DNA of 64,000 nt from contig NC_003282.8 of NCBI RefSeq assembly GCF_000002985.6, forward strand, positions 3,782,001 to 3,846,000, read 5' to 3'. The notes beneath the pieces were generated by a model. The model was not told the origin of the DNA, ran no database searches, and saw only the letters and a program-made list of their open reading frames with translations. The DNA is from Caenorhabditis elegans. Its lineage: Eukaryota > Nematoda > Chromadorea > Rhabditida > Rhabditidae. Both the position numbers and the translations under genes were made by a program. Positions 1-12,795 of this stretch are shown here, one piece after another. Within the stretch, counting starts at the first letter, position 1; each line of letters starts with the position of its first letter.

Positions 1-3000
1 CCCTACTTCTTTTTATTTCGAAACTGACTAAATGATCGACATTTTGATATTTCTTTTTTTTCCGATTTCCACATAATTTTCGAATAATTTATGCAATCTG
101 TGCATTCTCTCTTGTTTTTCCTATTTTTTTTTGTAAATTCTATCAACCAAAATCAAACTTACCGTGCACCAAATTATTAAGCAAGTATGTTTATGTTCCA
201 GAAAGATTTTTTTGCATTCAGATTCAGAATACCAAAAATTTTGTTTTCCAACCAACACAAATCATTTGCATATATGATGTTTGCTTTGAAAAATTGTCCC
301 GAAAAATGGAAAAAAAAACTAAAAAGCATGGGGAAGGGAAATTAAGCAATGTAGATTAGTATATCTAGATCGTCGTAGCTGTAAATATAAAACCTTGATT
401 TATTATTCGAAATTTTTGTTTTCAAAAGTATTGTTTTCAAAACTCTTAATTTACAATTAATTACAAACTACAATCAATTATAATTTGAAGAAAAAAATCA
501 ATTTAACTCGTATTCAAAGTTTTAAAGTCCTATTCAACATTTCTAAAATTCTTTTTTTTCTGGGAAATCCCTTATTTTCATGACAAAAAGTTCACTGTGA
601 CTAACTTATGAATCCCTATAAAAATATTTTTCAAAATCAAATATTTTTTGAATCGAAATACGTTAGTTATTCATTGAACAACCATATACAAAAAAGGTCA
701 GCTTTCCGAGGTTGATAGTTGTTGTAGTTTGTAGTCTGTGAGATCACACCTTTGCTGTGAAAACTTACATAGAAAATTTCAATTTATATAAATTATGGAC
801 GGAAAATCTATAAACGTGTTTTTTAAATTTTCATTGAAAATTTAATTTTAAAATTTTCAAAAATTTTGGCTAAAAACCGAAAAAATTATACCATTACAAT
901 ATTTATAATATACAGCAAAACTATTTTTTTAAATTTCAATTTTGGCGCAAAACCCCAATTTCACAATTTTCAACATTTTTTCTTGAAAATATAAACGTTT
1001 CCCGGAGGATATTAAGAAAAATTGGCATTATTGATTTTGATGGTATCCAAATTTCAAATAATTTAATTTTAGACTCCGCCCATTTCTTGGTTTTTGTTCT
1101 CCATTTGTTTTTTATCAGATTTTCAGATTTTTTGAAAATTTTTGAAATAACCTTTTTTCCGAATTTTTGAGAAAAAATTTCTCAAAAATTCGAAATTTAG
1201 TTCCTTTTTCATAAATTTTCCTCAAAACTAGAAATTTTTTAAATTATCACTCCGATCAAAATATTCTTTCTTCTGCATAGTCATTTCCCTAAGTGATACG
1301 TCCAAACAAGAATTTTATGCATAATTTCTTATCGTTGAATTCCTGCTGCAAAATGATAAAATTTGATGATTGAATTCTAATGTATGTGTTTTGAGTTTGT
1401 GGCATTAATTTCTACTTTTCAAAAACTTCAGCTGGGAGATATTCTTATTGGCAGAGTTTTTTATTTAAAAATGTTTTGGAATTTGTTTTTTTCCAACATA
1501 AGAGAAACATATAAAATTCAATTAAATGTCAAAATATAGGCTCAATTTTTTTTTAAATTTTCCAATATATTTTTCCATTTTCAAGGGAAACTAATTTTTT
1601 GAAAATTTTGGCTGGAAATTCAAAATTATATTCATTTTTTCATTTTTTTTCAATTTTTAAACCCAAATATTTATTTAATTTATGATAAATAACGTCCCGA
1701 GTTATTCAGAAATAAATAATATTTACCTAAAATTTGAGGAAAAAGTCAACAAAAAACAGTATCAAATGCTATCAGTTGTAAAAATTCTCAAAATATTCAA
1801 AATTGAGTTGACTCGATATCAAAAAAGATATCAAAAATGAATACCTAACAATAATATTTGTAAGTTTTATTACTTTTTTGGACAACAAAATTATAGAAAA
1901 ATTAAAAAAAAATTTTTATGAACATTTTTTTCCAGAATTTTTTTTCTCAAAAATATGTGTTTTGCAACTTTTCAAAAATTTAGCAATTACTCAAGATTGA
2001 TAGAATAAGCTATTTTAACATAAAAACTACTTCCTGTAACCCATTAATTTTCCTCAACGAGAGTTAATAACACCTCCCCCCCTTCAAAAAAAAATTCGGA
2101 AACAATACTATTATGTCGATCAACTGGTAATCCATCCCCTTTCACCGAACATCAAACAAGTTTCATTCTCTGCGTCTCTCACCTCTCTCTCTCACTTTTT
2201 GATAAGTTCTATTCCCTTTCTGTCAACTAGTAATAAGCCTTCCCCTCACACCCAAACCCGAATATCACTTGAATTTCTATACTATGATATTATACTACGT
2301 GTCTACGTCCAATTAGACTGATAATGTTTGATTTTTGACGTTTTTTTCGAAAATCGCATGCTTATTATGAATAATATTGAGGTTTGATTTTGTTCTTTTT
2401 GGGAAAAGTGGTTAGAAGTGGGGTTACTTGACTTTTCAAGTTTTTTTTTTTAGAAATCAAAGTTTTGAACAAAGAAACCACTTTTCTTCTTTGGCGCCTA
2501 ACTAGTTGTGGGATTTTATTTGAACGGCACCATCCAGAATTTCCTGTACTAGTTAGTTTTGAAATGTTTGAATAAAGTTGATTTTTTGGAAAATTGAAAA
2601 TTTTCGAATTTTCAAAATTTTCTGGAATTTTTTTTTGCTTCAAAGTTGCGAATACCTAATTGAATTTAAGTTTTCCGCCATTTTTTGAAAAATTAGAATT
2701 TTGCACTTACACCACGATTTTCTAAGTTTAAAAAAATACGAAATGTTTTTGGAAATTTTTAATATGAAATTTGCGCCAAAAACTTTTTTAAGAATTAAAA
2801 ATAAAATTTGAACTTTACAGGTAAACTTGATCAAATTTTTCGAATCTGAGTTTTTGCCAAAACATTTTTAGAATGAAATTTTAATTTCCCCCTTTTTTTC
2901 AATTATTTTTTGTTGAAAATTTAAATCTTAAACTCCAAATTTTTTCACCAAATTTTTTGAAAAATTCAAAAAATTTGAATAAACTGTAACTGAATTTTTC

Positions 3001-3297
3001 CTGCTAAAATTTCTAGCAAATTTGAATTTACAGCCAAATTAATATTAAATAGAAATTTAACTTCGAACTCACTGAAAAAATTTTTTTTTAATATTAAAAT
3101 TTGAATTATTTACCATTTTTGAATATAAATTTTTCAAAAAAATTATAGATTCATTCGAAAATTCCACAAATTCCAAAAATATTGTTTGCTCAAAAACTTC
3201 CCTTAACTTACAAGCACACAACATTTCCTGTTTATCAGTTCTTCCGCTTTCTTCATAATTTTATCTTACTTCTACAATTTCAGCATTATATTTGCAG
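1..3297. other. AT-rich non-coding stretch, no gene seen
   Basis: Homopolymer A/T runs and short stop-rich frames dominate. I found no exon with a supported splice phase on either strand. The only distinctive sequence is a CT-rich patch near 2160-2200 containing TCTGCGTCTCTC, the reverse of the GAGACGCAG motif that recurs elsewhere in the window. It may be upstream promoter or intron of the glucuronyltransferase gene to the right. Confidence 0.6.
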
Positions 3298-3346
3298 AAG
3301 TCAACAAGCGTCGTTGATGATTCAGAGTTAGAGGACTCAGAAAAAA
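3298..3346 (+). CDS. Candidate 5' coding exon of the glucuronyltransferase gene
   Basis: A 49-nt open segment lies between a TTTGCAG acceptor (a second acceptor ends at 3283) and a GTGAG donor. It reads KSTSVVDDSELEDSEK plus one base, A. That base joins in phase to the TG that opens the exon at 9588, giving AAA-ATG-TTC, so the methionine codon would be split by a 6.2-kb intron. If this exon is coding, a Ser/Asp/Glu-rich cytoplasmic tail is added and the true start lies further upstream; if it is 5' UTR, translation could start at the split ATG. The composition is coding-like but the exon is very short, so this is an inference from phase and splice sites only. Confidence 0.35.
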
Positions 3347-4156
3347 GTGAGTTTTTTTTTTAAATAACAGTTTTATTTTTTTAAAAATTTTACGTAAAAA
3401 ATACCATAAAAATTGCTTACATAGAGCCCTCCCATTTCTTGGCTCTGCAAGCTGAAATATCATAAAAAATAAAAAAAATAAGATACTGTATATTATAAAT
3501 ATTGTAATGGTATTTGTTCCCAAATTGCATACAAAATATGTATTTTATTATATTCTTCAATCTCATACGCGACATATAACGAAAATCTATGGGATTACCC
3601 CAAATAAAATTCTAAGACACAAAAATGTCCCTAATCTTAATCCCCAAACCTCTGACACCTAGGCTGCGGAATTCCCGATGAGAAAATTTTTTATTTAAAT
3701 ATTTTTCCCTTTTGTGAAGGAAAATTATACTTTTAATCGGGTTTTAAGTTGGAAAGTATATCAAAAAATGATAAGAACATTTGAAATTATACTTTTTTGG
3801 TTCATTCTAATGATCGCAAAAATTTTTGAGTTGATCCTATCGATGCACCATTTTTTGTAGCTATACTTTGGCTCATATCTCTGTTAATTTTACAGGTTAG
3901 AAAACATTTTTTCTGTTGACTTGTAGAAAAATAGTTAACAAGTATTTGGTCAGTTGACGATTTTTTGATGAAACCAATAAGAACTGAGATATGATCTTCC
4001 AAAGTTAAGACCATACCGGAACCTGGGTTTTATAGAGGCAATAGAGGCAATAAACATTCCATTAGCTTCAAAACTAATTTTTCAAAAATTCAAAAGTTTC
4101 GGGAAGATTCCACCTACCACAACAAAAAAATCACATTATTTTCTTCCTCTTTCTCT

Positions 4157-4174
4157 CCCCCCCCCCCCCCCCCC
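4157..4174. repeat. Poly-C tract, 18 C
   Basis: An uninterrupted run of 18 cytosines preceded by CT-rich sequence. Poly-G/poly-C tracts of about this length are the class of site that needs the DOG-1 (FANCJ-type) helicase for stable replication in C. elegans. The length makes it a candidate unstable site. Confidence 0.9.
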
Positions 4175-5754
4175 GAGACTAGTACAGATTATCGACGATT
4201 CAATTCAATAACCACACCAACTTTTTTTTTATTTTTTTTTTTTATGCAGGGTGTGGGCAGGCTTATCAGAGCACTCACCTTTTAGCGCTGACCTTTTTTT
4301 TCGTATCGGTTTTGATTCAGAACTTTCTGAATTTTATGTTTTAAGTTTGATGTTTGCTTTTTTGTTGCTTAATCAAATAAATTTGAATGCACAGTGTTGA
4401 CATTTTCCTCGCCAAAAAAAATAATAAAAAAGTGGTCCTATCTGAAAATTTGCATAACTTTTGAACCCTGTATATTCCCTAAAAGAAAAACCTTTCAAAA
4501 AAAATTGGTGAAATTTCAAAATAACAAAAACATTTTTCATAGAGATATTGCTGAATTTGGTAAACTTTTCAACCAGCTGTAAATAACATTATCTTGAAAA
4601 CATTTCACAAGTTTTAACAAAAATTCGATTGAAAAATTTGAAAAATATTGTAAATTTTTTCACTATTATTTACGTGACTTTTAGATAATTATATAAATAT
4701 TTATTTTTTAACCGAAAAAAACTTTTTTTACACGTACATATCCCAGCTCAATTTTTTATACAATAATTTTATTTCCAAAACGCGAGAGTTTGAGAAAAAG
4801 TGGGTTTTTTCTTTAATTATCAGTGGGAGTTTCAAATTTTGAGCCTTTAAAATAATTAAAACTGCTCTCGAACTTTGATTCCTCATAATTTTTCTTCTCA
4901 CCAATAAAAAAATAATATTGTTATCTTATATGATGCTGAACAGAGGGGGTGTCTAGGGAGACGAAGCATAGACAAACGGAATTTGAGTTGAAGCTTATAA
5001 GAGATACCCTATTGGTTTCCATTTATTCATTATTATCTGTTTTTTACTTTTTAGGAAAGACTTTTTTTAATCTGAAAAATCTCTAAATTTTAAGTTTTAA
5101 TATATTTTCAGTTTTGAAATCAAAATCTCTAGAAAAAAGTTGTTCTTCATTTTGTTTTTTTTTTGTATTGATAGCTTCAAAGCTAACCAAGATATTGCTT
5201 TCCAAAGTTTAGAAGCAAATCATGGTGCATCGACAAGAAAGCATTCTCTAGATTTGGAGACTTGGTTTTATCTACACAGTTTATGCTGACCAAATAATTA
5301 TTTTAAAAATTAATTCTCAGTTTATTATGTATCGATAGCTCTAAAATGAACTAAGATATAGCTTTCTAAAGTTAGGATGTTAGACATGGTGCATCGAACA
5401 AGAAATCCAAGTTGTACTTGGGTATGTGATACATTTTTTGGAACTATAAAAACTGTAGTTTTTCTACAATATTCTCGGATTTAAAGTACAATTTTCTTCA
5501 AAACATTTCGCCAAAAAAATTTTCAGCGGGTATTCCAAAGATTAAGGACACAATAAAAGTGATTTTAGACTAATTTTCTACATGTGGGTTTGTTAAAAAG
5601 TGTTAAACTGATAAATTTTCAGTTCTTGATAAGAAATTTCTTCCAAAATTTTTTAATATTTTAACGTAAAAATTTGATTTTTTTTTGAAAGTTAGGTTTT
5701 CTAGTCTCAGAAGTAATTTGTCTATCAGAAATTTATATTAATTTACTTTCAAGA

Positions 5755-6440
5755 CGATTTCCGGTAGGCAGGGATGTAGGCAGGTAGGCAGGAAAACCTG
5801 ACAGCACTTTATAGTGTTTTTGCCAAAAAGTGGTCTGCATTTTCTTCGCGCCGACCTCTAGGCTTCAACTGTAAGGAATCAAATCTCAAAGCACAGAAAA
5901 TCAACTTCCTTCTGTTCCAAAACCACCTGTCTGGCAAATCTTTGGAAAAAAACCATATTTTGTATTGTCATTTCTCTTCGTGATCGTCTCTCTATTGTCA
6001 TGCAAATTCGCGATGTACTTAAAAATGGGATTCTTGATCTTAAAAGGCTGATTTTTGAAATGTTCAGATCTCAGGTAGGCATGACCTCATGCCTGCCTGC
6101 CTGCGCTATGCCTTCATATAAGATCGTTTATGCAGCGCTCAACATATTTTGAGTTCCACAACTCGGCCAAAAATTTGGTTGAGTTGAAAGAATAAGATAG
6201 CAGAGGAAGGTAGGCAGGTGCGCAGGTACGCAGGCAAAATTTTAGCTAGATAGGTAATAGGTTTGCACTTAAGCAGGCAGGCATATGATAGGAAGTTAGG
6301 CAGGCAGCTACTTTGGTGAGCAGACATTTCGGCAAGTAGACATAAGATAGGCATGACAATTTTAAAGCAGACACCTATGTAGGCAAGTAGATTAGATGAA
6401 AGGCGTGCGGCAGGTATGCAAGTAGGCAGTAGGCAGGCCT
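5755..6440. repeat. Degenerate AGGCAGGTAGGC repeat region
   Basis: Many imperfect copies of GTAGGCAG, AGGCAGG and AGGCATG are scattered over about 0.7 kb, mixed with non-repetitive sequence. The same motif recurs at 10462-10660, as its complement at 12070-12480, and as a clean 8-bp array at 43816-44027. Short open frames here are by-products of the repeat. Confidence 0.7.
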
Positions 6441-7084
6441 CTAGTCATTAGCATGCAAATCTTGAAATCTATGTTTTCTGACTTTTCAAGACACTTTTCT
6501 TCCGGCTTCCCACACAAAAACACACAAAATCTAATTCCACCTGTTTGTGTTCTTTTTGCAGGAGGAGGGGAACTTGATGTATGTGGTCGTCAAGCGAAAT
6601 TCGGTTTTCATAAATCATTTTCCAATTTATTTATGTGTTTTCCAGAGCCTCGAAACCACCAATTTCGGTTTTTTTTCAACTAATTTATGCGAAAATGCAA
6701 AAATTTGGATTTGGGATGTGTAGTTTATTCGTGGAATATCTTTTATCAACAGTTTTTGTTCAATACTTTGAAATTTAGTTTGAGAATTCAGATTCTAAGG
6801 TTTTTGATCACCCGACACTTCCGCTTTACCATACCCCAGACGAGCTTTTTCAGACAAAAAGTTGAAGTTTTAGACATTAATCAATTCCTCCCATTTTTGA
6901 TTTTTGAAGCCCCCCCCCCCTTTCTTTTGTGCCTTTTTTAACGCAAATTTTGAGATTTAACCCATAAAAGTGGTTGAGAAAAAAAAGTTCAGAAAAATAT
7001 ATTATTTGATCTATTGGCAAATTAGTTTAAAAGTAAGTTGATTTGACGAAAAATGTCATTATTCACTGAACTAGATTCACCTGG

Positions 7085-8590
7085 CAATGACCTAGTTTTT
7101 TGACACTGACCTAGATTTTTTTTACGTTGACCTAGATTTTTTTGGCGTTGACCTAGATTTTTTTTGGCGTTGACCTAGATTTTTTTGTCGTTGACCTAGT
7201 TTTTTTTGGCGTTGACCTAGATTTTTTTTGGCATTGGCCTAGATTTTTTTTTGGCGTTGATCTAGATTTTTTGGCGTTGACCTAGATTTTTCTGGTTTTG
7301 GCCTAGATTTTTTTGCGTTGACCTAGATTTTTTGGCTTTGACCTAGATTTTTTTGGCGTTGACCTATTTTTTTGTTGGCGTTGACAAAGTTTTTTTTGGC
7401 ACTGACCTAATTCTTTTTGGCACTGCCCTATTTTTTTTTGGCACTGCCCTACTTTTTTTTGGCGTTGACCTAGTTTTTGGTAGTGACCTAAATTTTGTGC
7501 ACGGAAATTTTCCGAATTCTTGATCTTTGAGTCCTTCTGAAAACTTTTCCTAAAGTAGTCCTAATGACGTCACTCCATACCAGAGCTATCACCTGTTTCT
7601 ACTTCTGAAAATGGTTTGGAGCAACCACGTTCTTATCAGTTTTCTAATGAGTTTTGATCTGTTTGAGGCGTCTCGCCTTGCCTAGTTTTAGAACTACCAT
7701 TTTAAGAATGTTTGATTTTAATCACCAGCTTAACCGGGTTTTTTTTTGGTTTTGACCCAGATTTTTTTGGTTTTGACCTAGATTTTTTTTGGCGTTAACC
7801 TAGTTTTTTTTTGGTTTTGACCTAGTTTTTTGACACTGACCTAGATTTTTTTTACGTTGACCTAGATTTTTTTGGCGTTGACCTAGATTTTTTTTGGCGT
7901 TGACCTAGATTTTTTTGTCGTTGACCTAGTTTTTTTTGGCGTTGACCTAGTTTTTTTGGCGTTGACCTAGTTTTTTTGGCGTTGACCTAGATTTTTTTTG
8001 GCGTTAACCTAGTTTTTTTTTGGTTTTGACCTAGTTTTTTTGGCATTGACCTAGATTTTTTTTTGGTTTTGACCTAGATTTTTTTGGCGTTGACCTAGAT
8101 TTTTTTGGCGGTGAGCTAGTTTTTTTGGCGTTGACCTAGATTTTTTTGGCGTTGACCTAGATTTTTTGGCGTTGACCTAGATTTTTTGGCGTTGACCTAG
8201 ATTTTTTCGCGTTGACCTAGATTTTTTTGGCGTTGACCTAGATTTTTTTGGCGTTGACCTAGATTTTTTTCGCGTTGACCTAGATTTTTTGCCACTGACC
8301 TACTTTTTTTTGGCATTGGCCTAGATTTTTTTTTGGCGTTGATCTAGATTTTTTGGCGTTGACCTAGATTTTTCTGGTTTTGACCTAGATTTTTTTGCGT
8401 TGACCTAGATTTTTTGGCGTTGACCTAGATTTTTTGGCTTTGACCTAGATTTTTTTGGCGTTGACCTATTTTTTGTTGGCGTTGACAAAGTTTTTTTTGG
8501 CACTGACCTACTTCTTTTTGGCACTGCCCTATTTTTTTTTGGCACTGCCCTACTTTTTTTTGGCGTTGACCTAGTTTTTGGTAGTGACCT
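7085..8590 (+). repeat. Minisatellite with ~20-22 bp unit (TTGACCTAGATTTTTTTGGC)
   Basis: Dozens of imperfect tandem units consist of GTTGACCTAG followed by a T run of variable length and GGC. Unit variants include CACTGACC, TTTTGACC and GCCTAGATT, so the array is old or has grown by several partial duplications. It is interrupted at about 7497-7735 by a unique block that reappears at 8598. It probably lies inside the long 5' intron of the glucuronyltransferase gene. Confidence 0.9.
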
Positions 8591-8833
8591 AAATTTTGTG
8601 CACGGAAATTTTCCGAATTCTTGATCTTTGAGTCCTTCTGAAAACTTTTCCTAAAGTAGTCCTAATGACGTCACTCCATACCAGAGCTATCACCTGTTTC
8701 TACTTCTGAAAATGGTTTGGAGCAACCACGTTCTTATCAGTTTTCTAATGAGTTTTGATCTGTTTGAGGCGTCTCGCCTTGCCTAGTTTTAGAACTACAA
8801 TTTTAAGAATGTTTGATTTTAATCACCAGCTGT
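7497..8833. repeat. Internal ~1.1-kb tandem duplication
   Basis: The block 7497-7732, starting GTGCACGGAAATTTTCCG, is repeated at 8598-8833, an offset of about 1101 bp. I see essentially one difference by eye (ACTACC versus ACTACA near the end). Flanking minisatellite variants such as GCACTGCCCT also appear in both copies, so one event duplicated unique sequence together with part of the array. The near-identity suggests the duplication is recent. Confidence 0.85.
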
Positions 8834-8839
8834 CGGTGT

Positions 8840-9290
8840 ATTTTATTGAAAATTTCAATAATGGACGTGGAAAAGTGAAAAACTCGGCCACCAATTTTCT
8901 ATTTTTTTTTCAAATATCGGTCATTTTTCAAGTGGGCGAAAATATTTTTAAACTCGGCCATCTAGTTTAAATCATTTTTTACCGGTGGTCTTTTTTCACG
9001 TGGCCGAGAAATTGCAAAAAAAAACTTGGCCACCAATTTTCATTTGCTTTATCTCAAAAATCAATAACCCGTCCTTTTTTTTTTAAAGTCCGCCACCAAT
9101 TTCAAATATTTTTTCAAATATCAGCAATTTTTCAAGTGGCCGAAATGTTTTTTTTTGACTCGGCCATCAATTTTCACATCGGCCACCTGACCTAGTTTTT
9201 TTAAAAATTTGGTCACCAGTCCAAATAGCCCAAATTTTTCCGTTTCTTAGATTTGAGGGACTAGTTTAAAGAAAAAAAAACTCGGCTACC
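8840..9290. repeat. CGGCCACCAATTT-type dispersed repeat
   Basis: At least six loose copies of ACTCGGCCACCAATTTTC or its variants (TCGGCCATC, TGGCCGAAA) are separated by T-rich spacers. Similar GGCCGAG words recur near 17450, 25780 and 34570, which suggests a dispersed family. No coding potential is evident. Confidence 0.6.
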
Positions 9291-9587
9291 AATTTGTTTT
9301 TGTTCGTTTGAAACATTAGTTTCAAAAATTTTTTTCCACTTTTAAAAGTCGAGTTTTTTTCTTTTTTTTTCGCGAGCCCTCCCATTTTGTGACGAGAATT
9401 CCTTAGCAACTCTCTCCTGGGCGGCTCTGAATAATTCTTTGCCGATGTCACCGGGTTTTGTTTGTGGCCAGTGATCTGTGGTGTCAAACATTCCAACAAA
9501 AAAAATGCAGTTTCACTAAAAATCTCTTTTTAGCTTCTCCTTATTCTGGATTTCATCAAAATTTTTAATTAAAATGAAAATTTTCAG

Positions 9588-11856
9588 TGTTCGGAGACAA
9601 GCTGGAGTCACAGGCGTTGCAGAAAGGGTGCGAGGAGGACATTGAGAAGCATTGCAGGCGGTGCATAGGTATGGAAGAGTTTTTTTTAGGGCCACCGGAT
9701 AACTTTCTAGGCCACAAAATTTATATTTGGGGTGGGTGTTTCGAGGCCAACAATGGTAGATGAAAAAACGCTATTTGGATTTTTCTAAGCCTAGCTTGTT
9801 TAAGCCACCCACGGGTTTTCTAGGTCGCCCAGATTTGTCAGGCTAGGGAGATATAATAGATGGCCGAAGTTTTTTCTAGTCCGTAAAGTTTGAAACAAGT
9901 ATTGGGCTTTTCTAGGCCATTGGCAGATCGGAAATGGATTTGAGATTATCTGAGCCACCGATGGGTTTTCTAAACCACCCAGATTTTTCTAGGTCACCCT
10001 GAGATTTTTTGTCAGAAAATCGGAGAGGAAACTGAATGATTTTTGGCCGAAATTTTGTTTTAAAAATCTCCAAAACATTTTTCACGGGATTTTTATTTAA
10101 AAAATTTAAGTCTTGAACTCAAAACAAAAAATATCTATAGCGTGTGCCACATGGCAAAATGACACGATTTTTTATTGCAAATAAAATCAATTTCCAGGCA
10201 AACCGACAATGCGAACAATGAACAAGTTGCGAAAATACGGTATCTACGTGCTCTTTTGCATGCTGCTCTTCGCCATGGTTTTCCAGTTTTCCGCCGATTT
10301 GTAAGTCAAGGTGAAGCTCTAAATTGTTAAACATAGCAACATTTTTCAGACGGCAGCCCTCCTATCCAGTTTTCAAGCTGTCCGAGGGAAATATGACGAA
10401 TCGGATGATTATTGTGGTGACGCCGACGTATAAGAGGATGACCCGGATACCTGATATGTTACGGTAGGTACAGAGTAGGCAGGCATGTAGGCATTAAAAA
10501 ATCCTGAGAGCATCTAGGTATGTAGGCACAGGCAGGCGTGTAGGCTTGTAAGTATGCACAAAGTAGGCAAAACGTGTAGGCATAACGTAGGCGCGTAGGA
10601 ATAAAGAAGGCACTACGCAGGCTTGTAGGCATCAGGCAGGTATGCAGGCAACCAGGTCTTTTTACCCTTTCAAAATCTGATTTTCAGAATGGCAAACACC
10701 CTATCCCACATCAAGGATCTTCACTGGATCATCGTAGAAGACGGCAACAAGACCGTGCCAGCAGTCCGTGATATTCTCGAAAGAACCAAACTCCCTTACA
10801 CCTACATGGGTCACAAAACCATTCTGGGGTACCCAAGAAGAGGCTGGTATCAACGGACGATGGCGCTGAAGTACATCCGATCAAATACCTCCCAAATATT
10901 GGGAAAAGATCATGAGGAAGGTGTCGTGTACTTTGGAGATGACGATAATTCGTATGATACGCGGCTTTTTACGGAGTATATCAGGAATGTGAAAACGCTC
11001 GGAATTTGGGCAGTTGGTGAGTTTAATAACGGCTGACGATATATGGGGTTTTTGGCTTTATGGGCTCCGAAATTGATAGGCACGACATGGTGCATCGGCG
11101 AGAAAACTTTGAAAGCTTTTATCTCCATGGTTTTATGTTTTATTGAAAAGTTATCAACTGACAAAATATTTGCTATAAAATTGTCTACAACTTTGTAGTT
11201 GAGAGCTTTTTGATATACTCAAAGCCAACTTAGTTATAGACTGCTGAGCTCCAGCGAATGTCATGGTGCATCGACATGAAAACTTTGACTAAAACACTTT
11301 TATCTCAGTTGCTATTAGTTTTACTTTTGAAAATTGTCATTTTTCAATAATTATACCTGAACCAACTGAAATAAATACTATTCAATTTTCCAGGCCTGGT
11401 CGGTGGTACTGTAGTCGAAGCGCCAAAAGTGGTGGGCGGCAAGGTGACGGCATTTAACGTGAAATGGAACCCGAAGCGGCGATTTGCGGTGGATATGGCC
11501 GGTTTTGCAGTCAACCTGAAAGTGGTCCTGAACTCTGATGCAGTATTCGGTACCGCTTGTAAACGCGGCGGTGGTGCCCCGGAAACATGTCTGCTGGAGG
11601 ATATGGGTCTAGAACGAGAGGACATTGAGCCATTCGGTTATGAGAAGGATGTTAGTTTTTAAGTTTTTTGTGTCTGAAATTTTTTGATATTTTGACAAAA
11701 AAAACAGAAACATAATATGAATTAATTTTTCAGAAAGACCGTGAAATCCTGGTATGGCATACAAAAACCAGTACGCCGAACATCGTGAAATCCAACAAAA
11801 ATTCCACGAAAAAAGCCCCTCCGCCAGACACCTTCGGGTACTTTGTTGAAGCGTGA
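9588..11856 (+). CDS. Beta-1,3-glucuronosyltransferase (GT43 family)
   Basis: Exons 9588-9668, 10198-10300, 10350-10463, 10688-11016, 11394-11650 and 11734-11856 join in consistent phase. With the methionine split before 9588 the protein is 335 aa, about the length of human B3GAT enzymes. The order is a short cytosolic tail, a signal anchor (GIYVLFCMLLFAMVFQF), a stem, then a GT43 catalytic domain. Seen: IIVEDGNKT near the donor site, the DDDNSYD metal-binding motif, WAVGLVGG, and the acceptor-side block FAVDMAGFAVNL. The family transfers GlcA from UDP-GlcA to galactose in the Golgi, as in the proteoglycan linker (SQV-8) or related glycans; I cannot say which acceptor or glct paralogue this is. 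A shorter start at 10209 (304 aa) would keep the whole catalytic domain. The 5' end is unresolved. Confidence 0.93.
10464..10660. repeat. GTAGGCA/AGGCAGG repeat inside a glucuronyltransferase intron
   Basis: Most of the intron between the exons ending at 10463 and starting at 10688 is built of imperfect GTAGGCAT, AGGCAGG and GTAGGCTT units. It belongs to the same dispersed family as 5755-6440. Confidence 0.7.
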
Positions 11857-12069
11857 TATGATAATTCTTTTTCTGTTAAATAATTTTCCTACAAAAATTT
11901 TGATGACGGGTGCCATCGTGTAATTCTCTTCCCCCAACTTCCCCCTTGCTAGCCGCTTCTAATTCCTCTTTTCGGGTTTTTCTCTTTCTGTGTACTTTTT
12001 ACTTGCTTCCGTTCTGTTTTTGTATTCATAAAAATGCTGATTTTAAATTTTGTTGTTGACAATCAAACC

Positions 12070-12480
12070 TTGCTGCCTGCCGACGTGCCTGCCTATGTCA
12101 GTTTATAAAGCGACTGTTTACTGCCTACTAGGCAGTAAATATAATACAAATATATCTTCAAGGCGTCCTTGACCTGCCTACGGGGCAATCCATGCCTGTC
12201 AACCGGGAAACCTAGATTTGCCTAAAAAGCGGCATATGCCTTTATAAGACGAAAGCAATGCCTGCCAGCCCGCGAGGCAGTCTAGACCTACCTACAAGGC
12301 AAATTATGCCATGCCGACATAGACTTGCCTGCAATTTTTGCCTTTAAGGCTTTTAAGGCAATTTAAGCTTGCCTACAAGGCGACCTCGACTTGCGTCCAA
12401 GGTAACCTAGACCTAGAATTTGCTACGAAACTATATATCACTCAGCCTACAAGGCAACCTATGCCTACCTACATGGCAAA
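12070..12480. repeat. TGCCTACAAGGCA degenerate repeat downstream of the glucuronyltransferase
   Basis: The 939-bp gap between the glucuronyltransferase stop and the next start is mostly filled by about 0.4 kb of imperfect TGCCTGCC, CCTACAAGGCAACC and TTGCCTAC units. This is the reverse orientation of the AGGCATG family. Many units contain GCC and GGC halves, so local hairpins are possible. I see no coding exon here. Confidence 0.65.
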
Positions 12481-12736
12481 ACTAAATGTTTTTTTTTAAG
12501 TTTTTGAAGGGGACCTCTCTCTCTTAAGTTTCCATATGTTTTACTTTTTTTTCAAATTCGAAATTTCCCAAAAAATTCATCACCAAATTTTTTGCCTTCC
12601 CTGACTAACCGGTCCTTGACAAGTACATACAACCGGGCGGATTACTCGTGTAAAAACTGCGAAGCACAGATGACAAAAGGATTACGAGAAACAACTGAAA
12701 CCCCGAGATGGAAAAAACTTGTTCATACCGGGAAGG

Positions 12737-12744
12737 TATAAAAG
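12737..12744 (+). promoter_or_regulatory. TATA box of the ShKT gene
   Basis: TATAAAAG followed by GC lies 52 bp before the start codon at 12796, with little other structure between. Strong TATA boxes at this distance are typical of highly expressed tissue-specific nematode genes. A TTGAAGCAG acceptor-like word ends just before the first ATG. That ATG, at 12791, opens a two-codon frame (ATGAGATGA) overlapping the real start. Confidence 0.55.
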
Positions 12745-12795
12745 GCGAAAAGTACCGGATATTTGGTTTTGAACTTATTTTTTGAAGCAGATGAG

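Noticed and set aside
5755..6440. AGGCAGG/TAGGCA repeats as telomere-like sequence
   Set aside because: The nematode telomere unit is TTAGGC in perfect tandem; these units are irregular and lack it.
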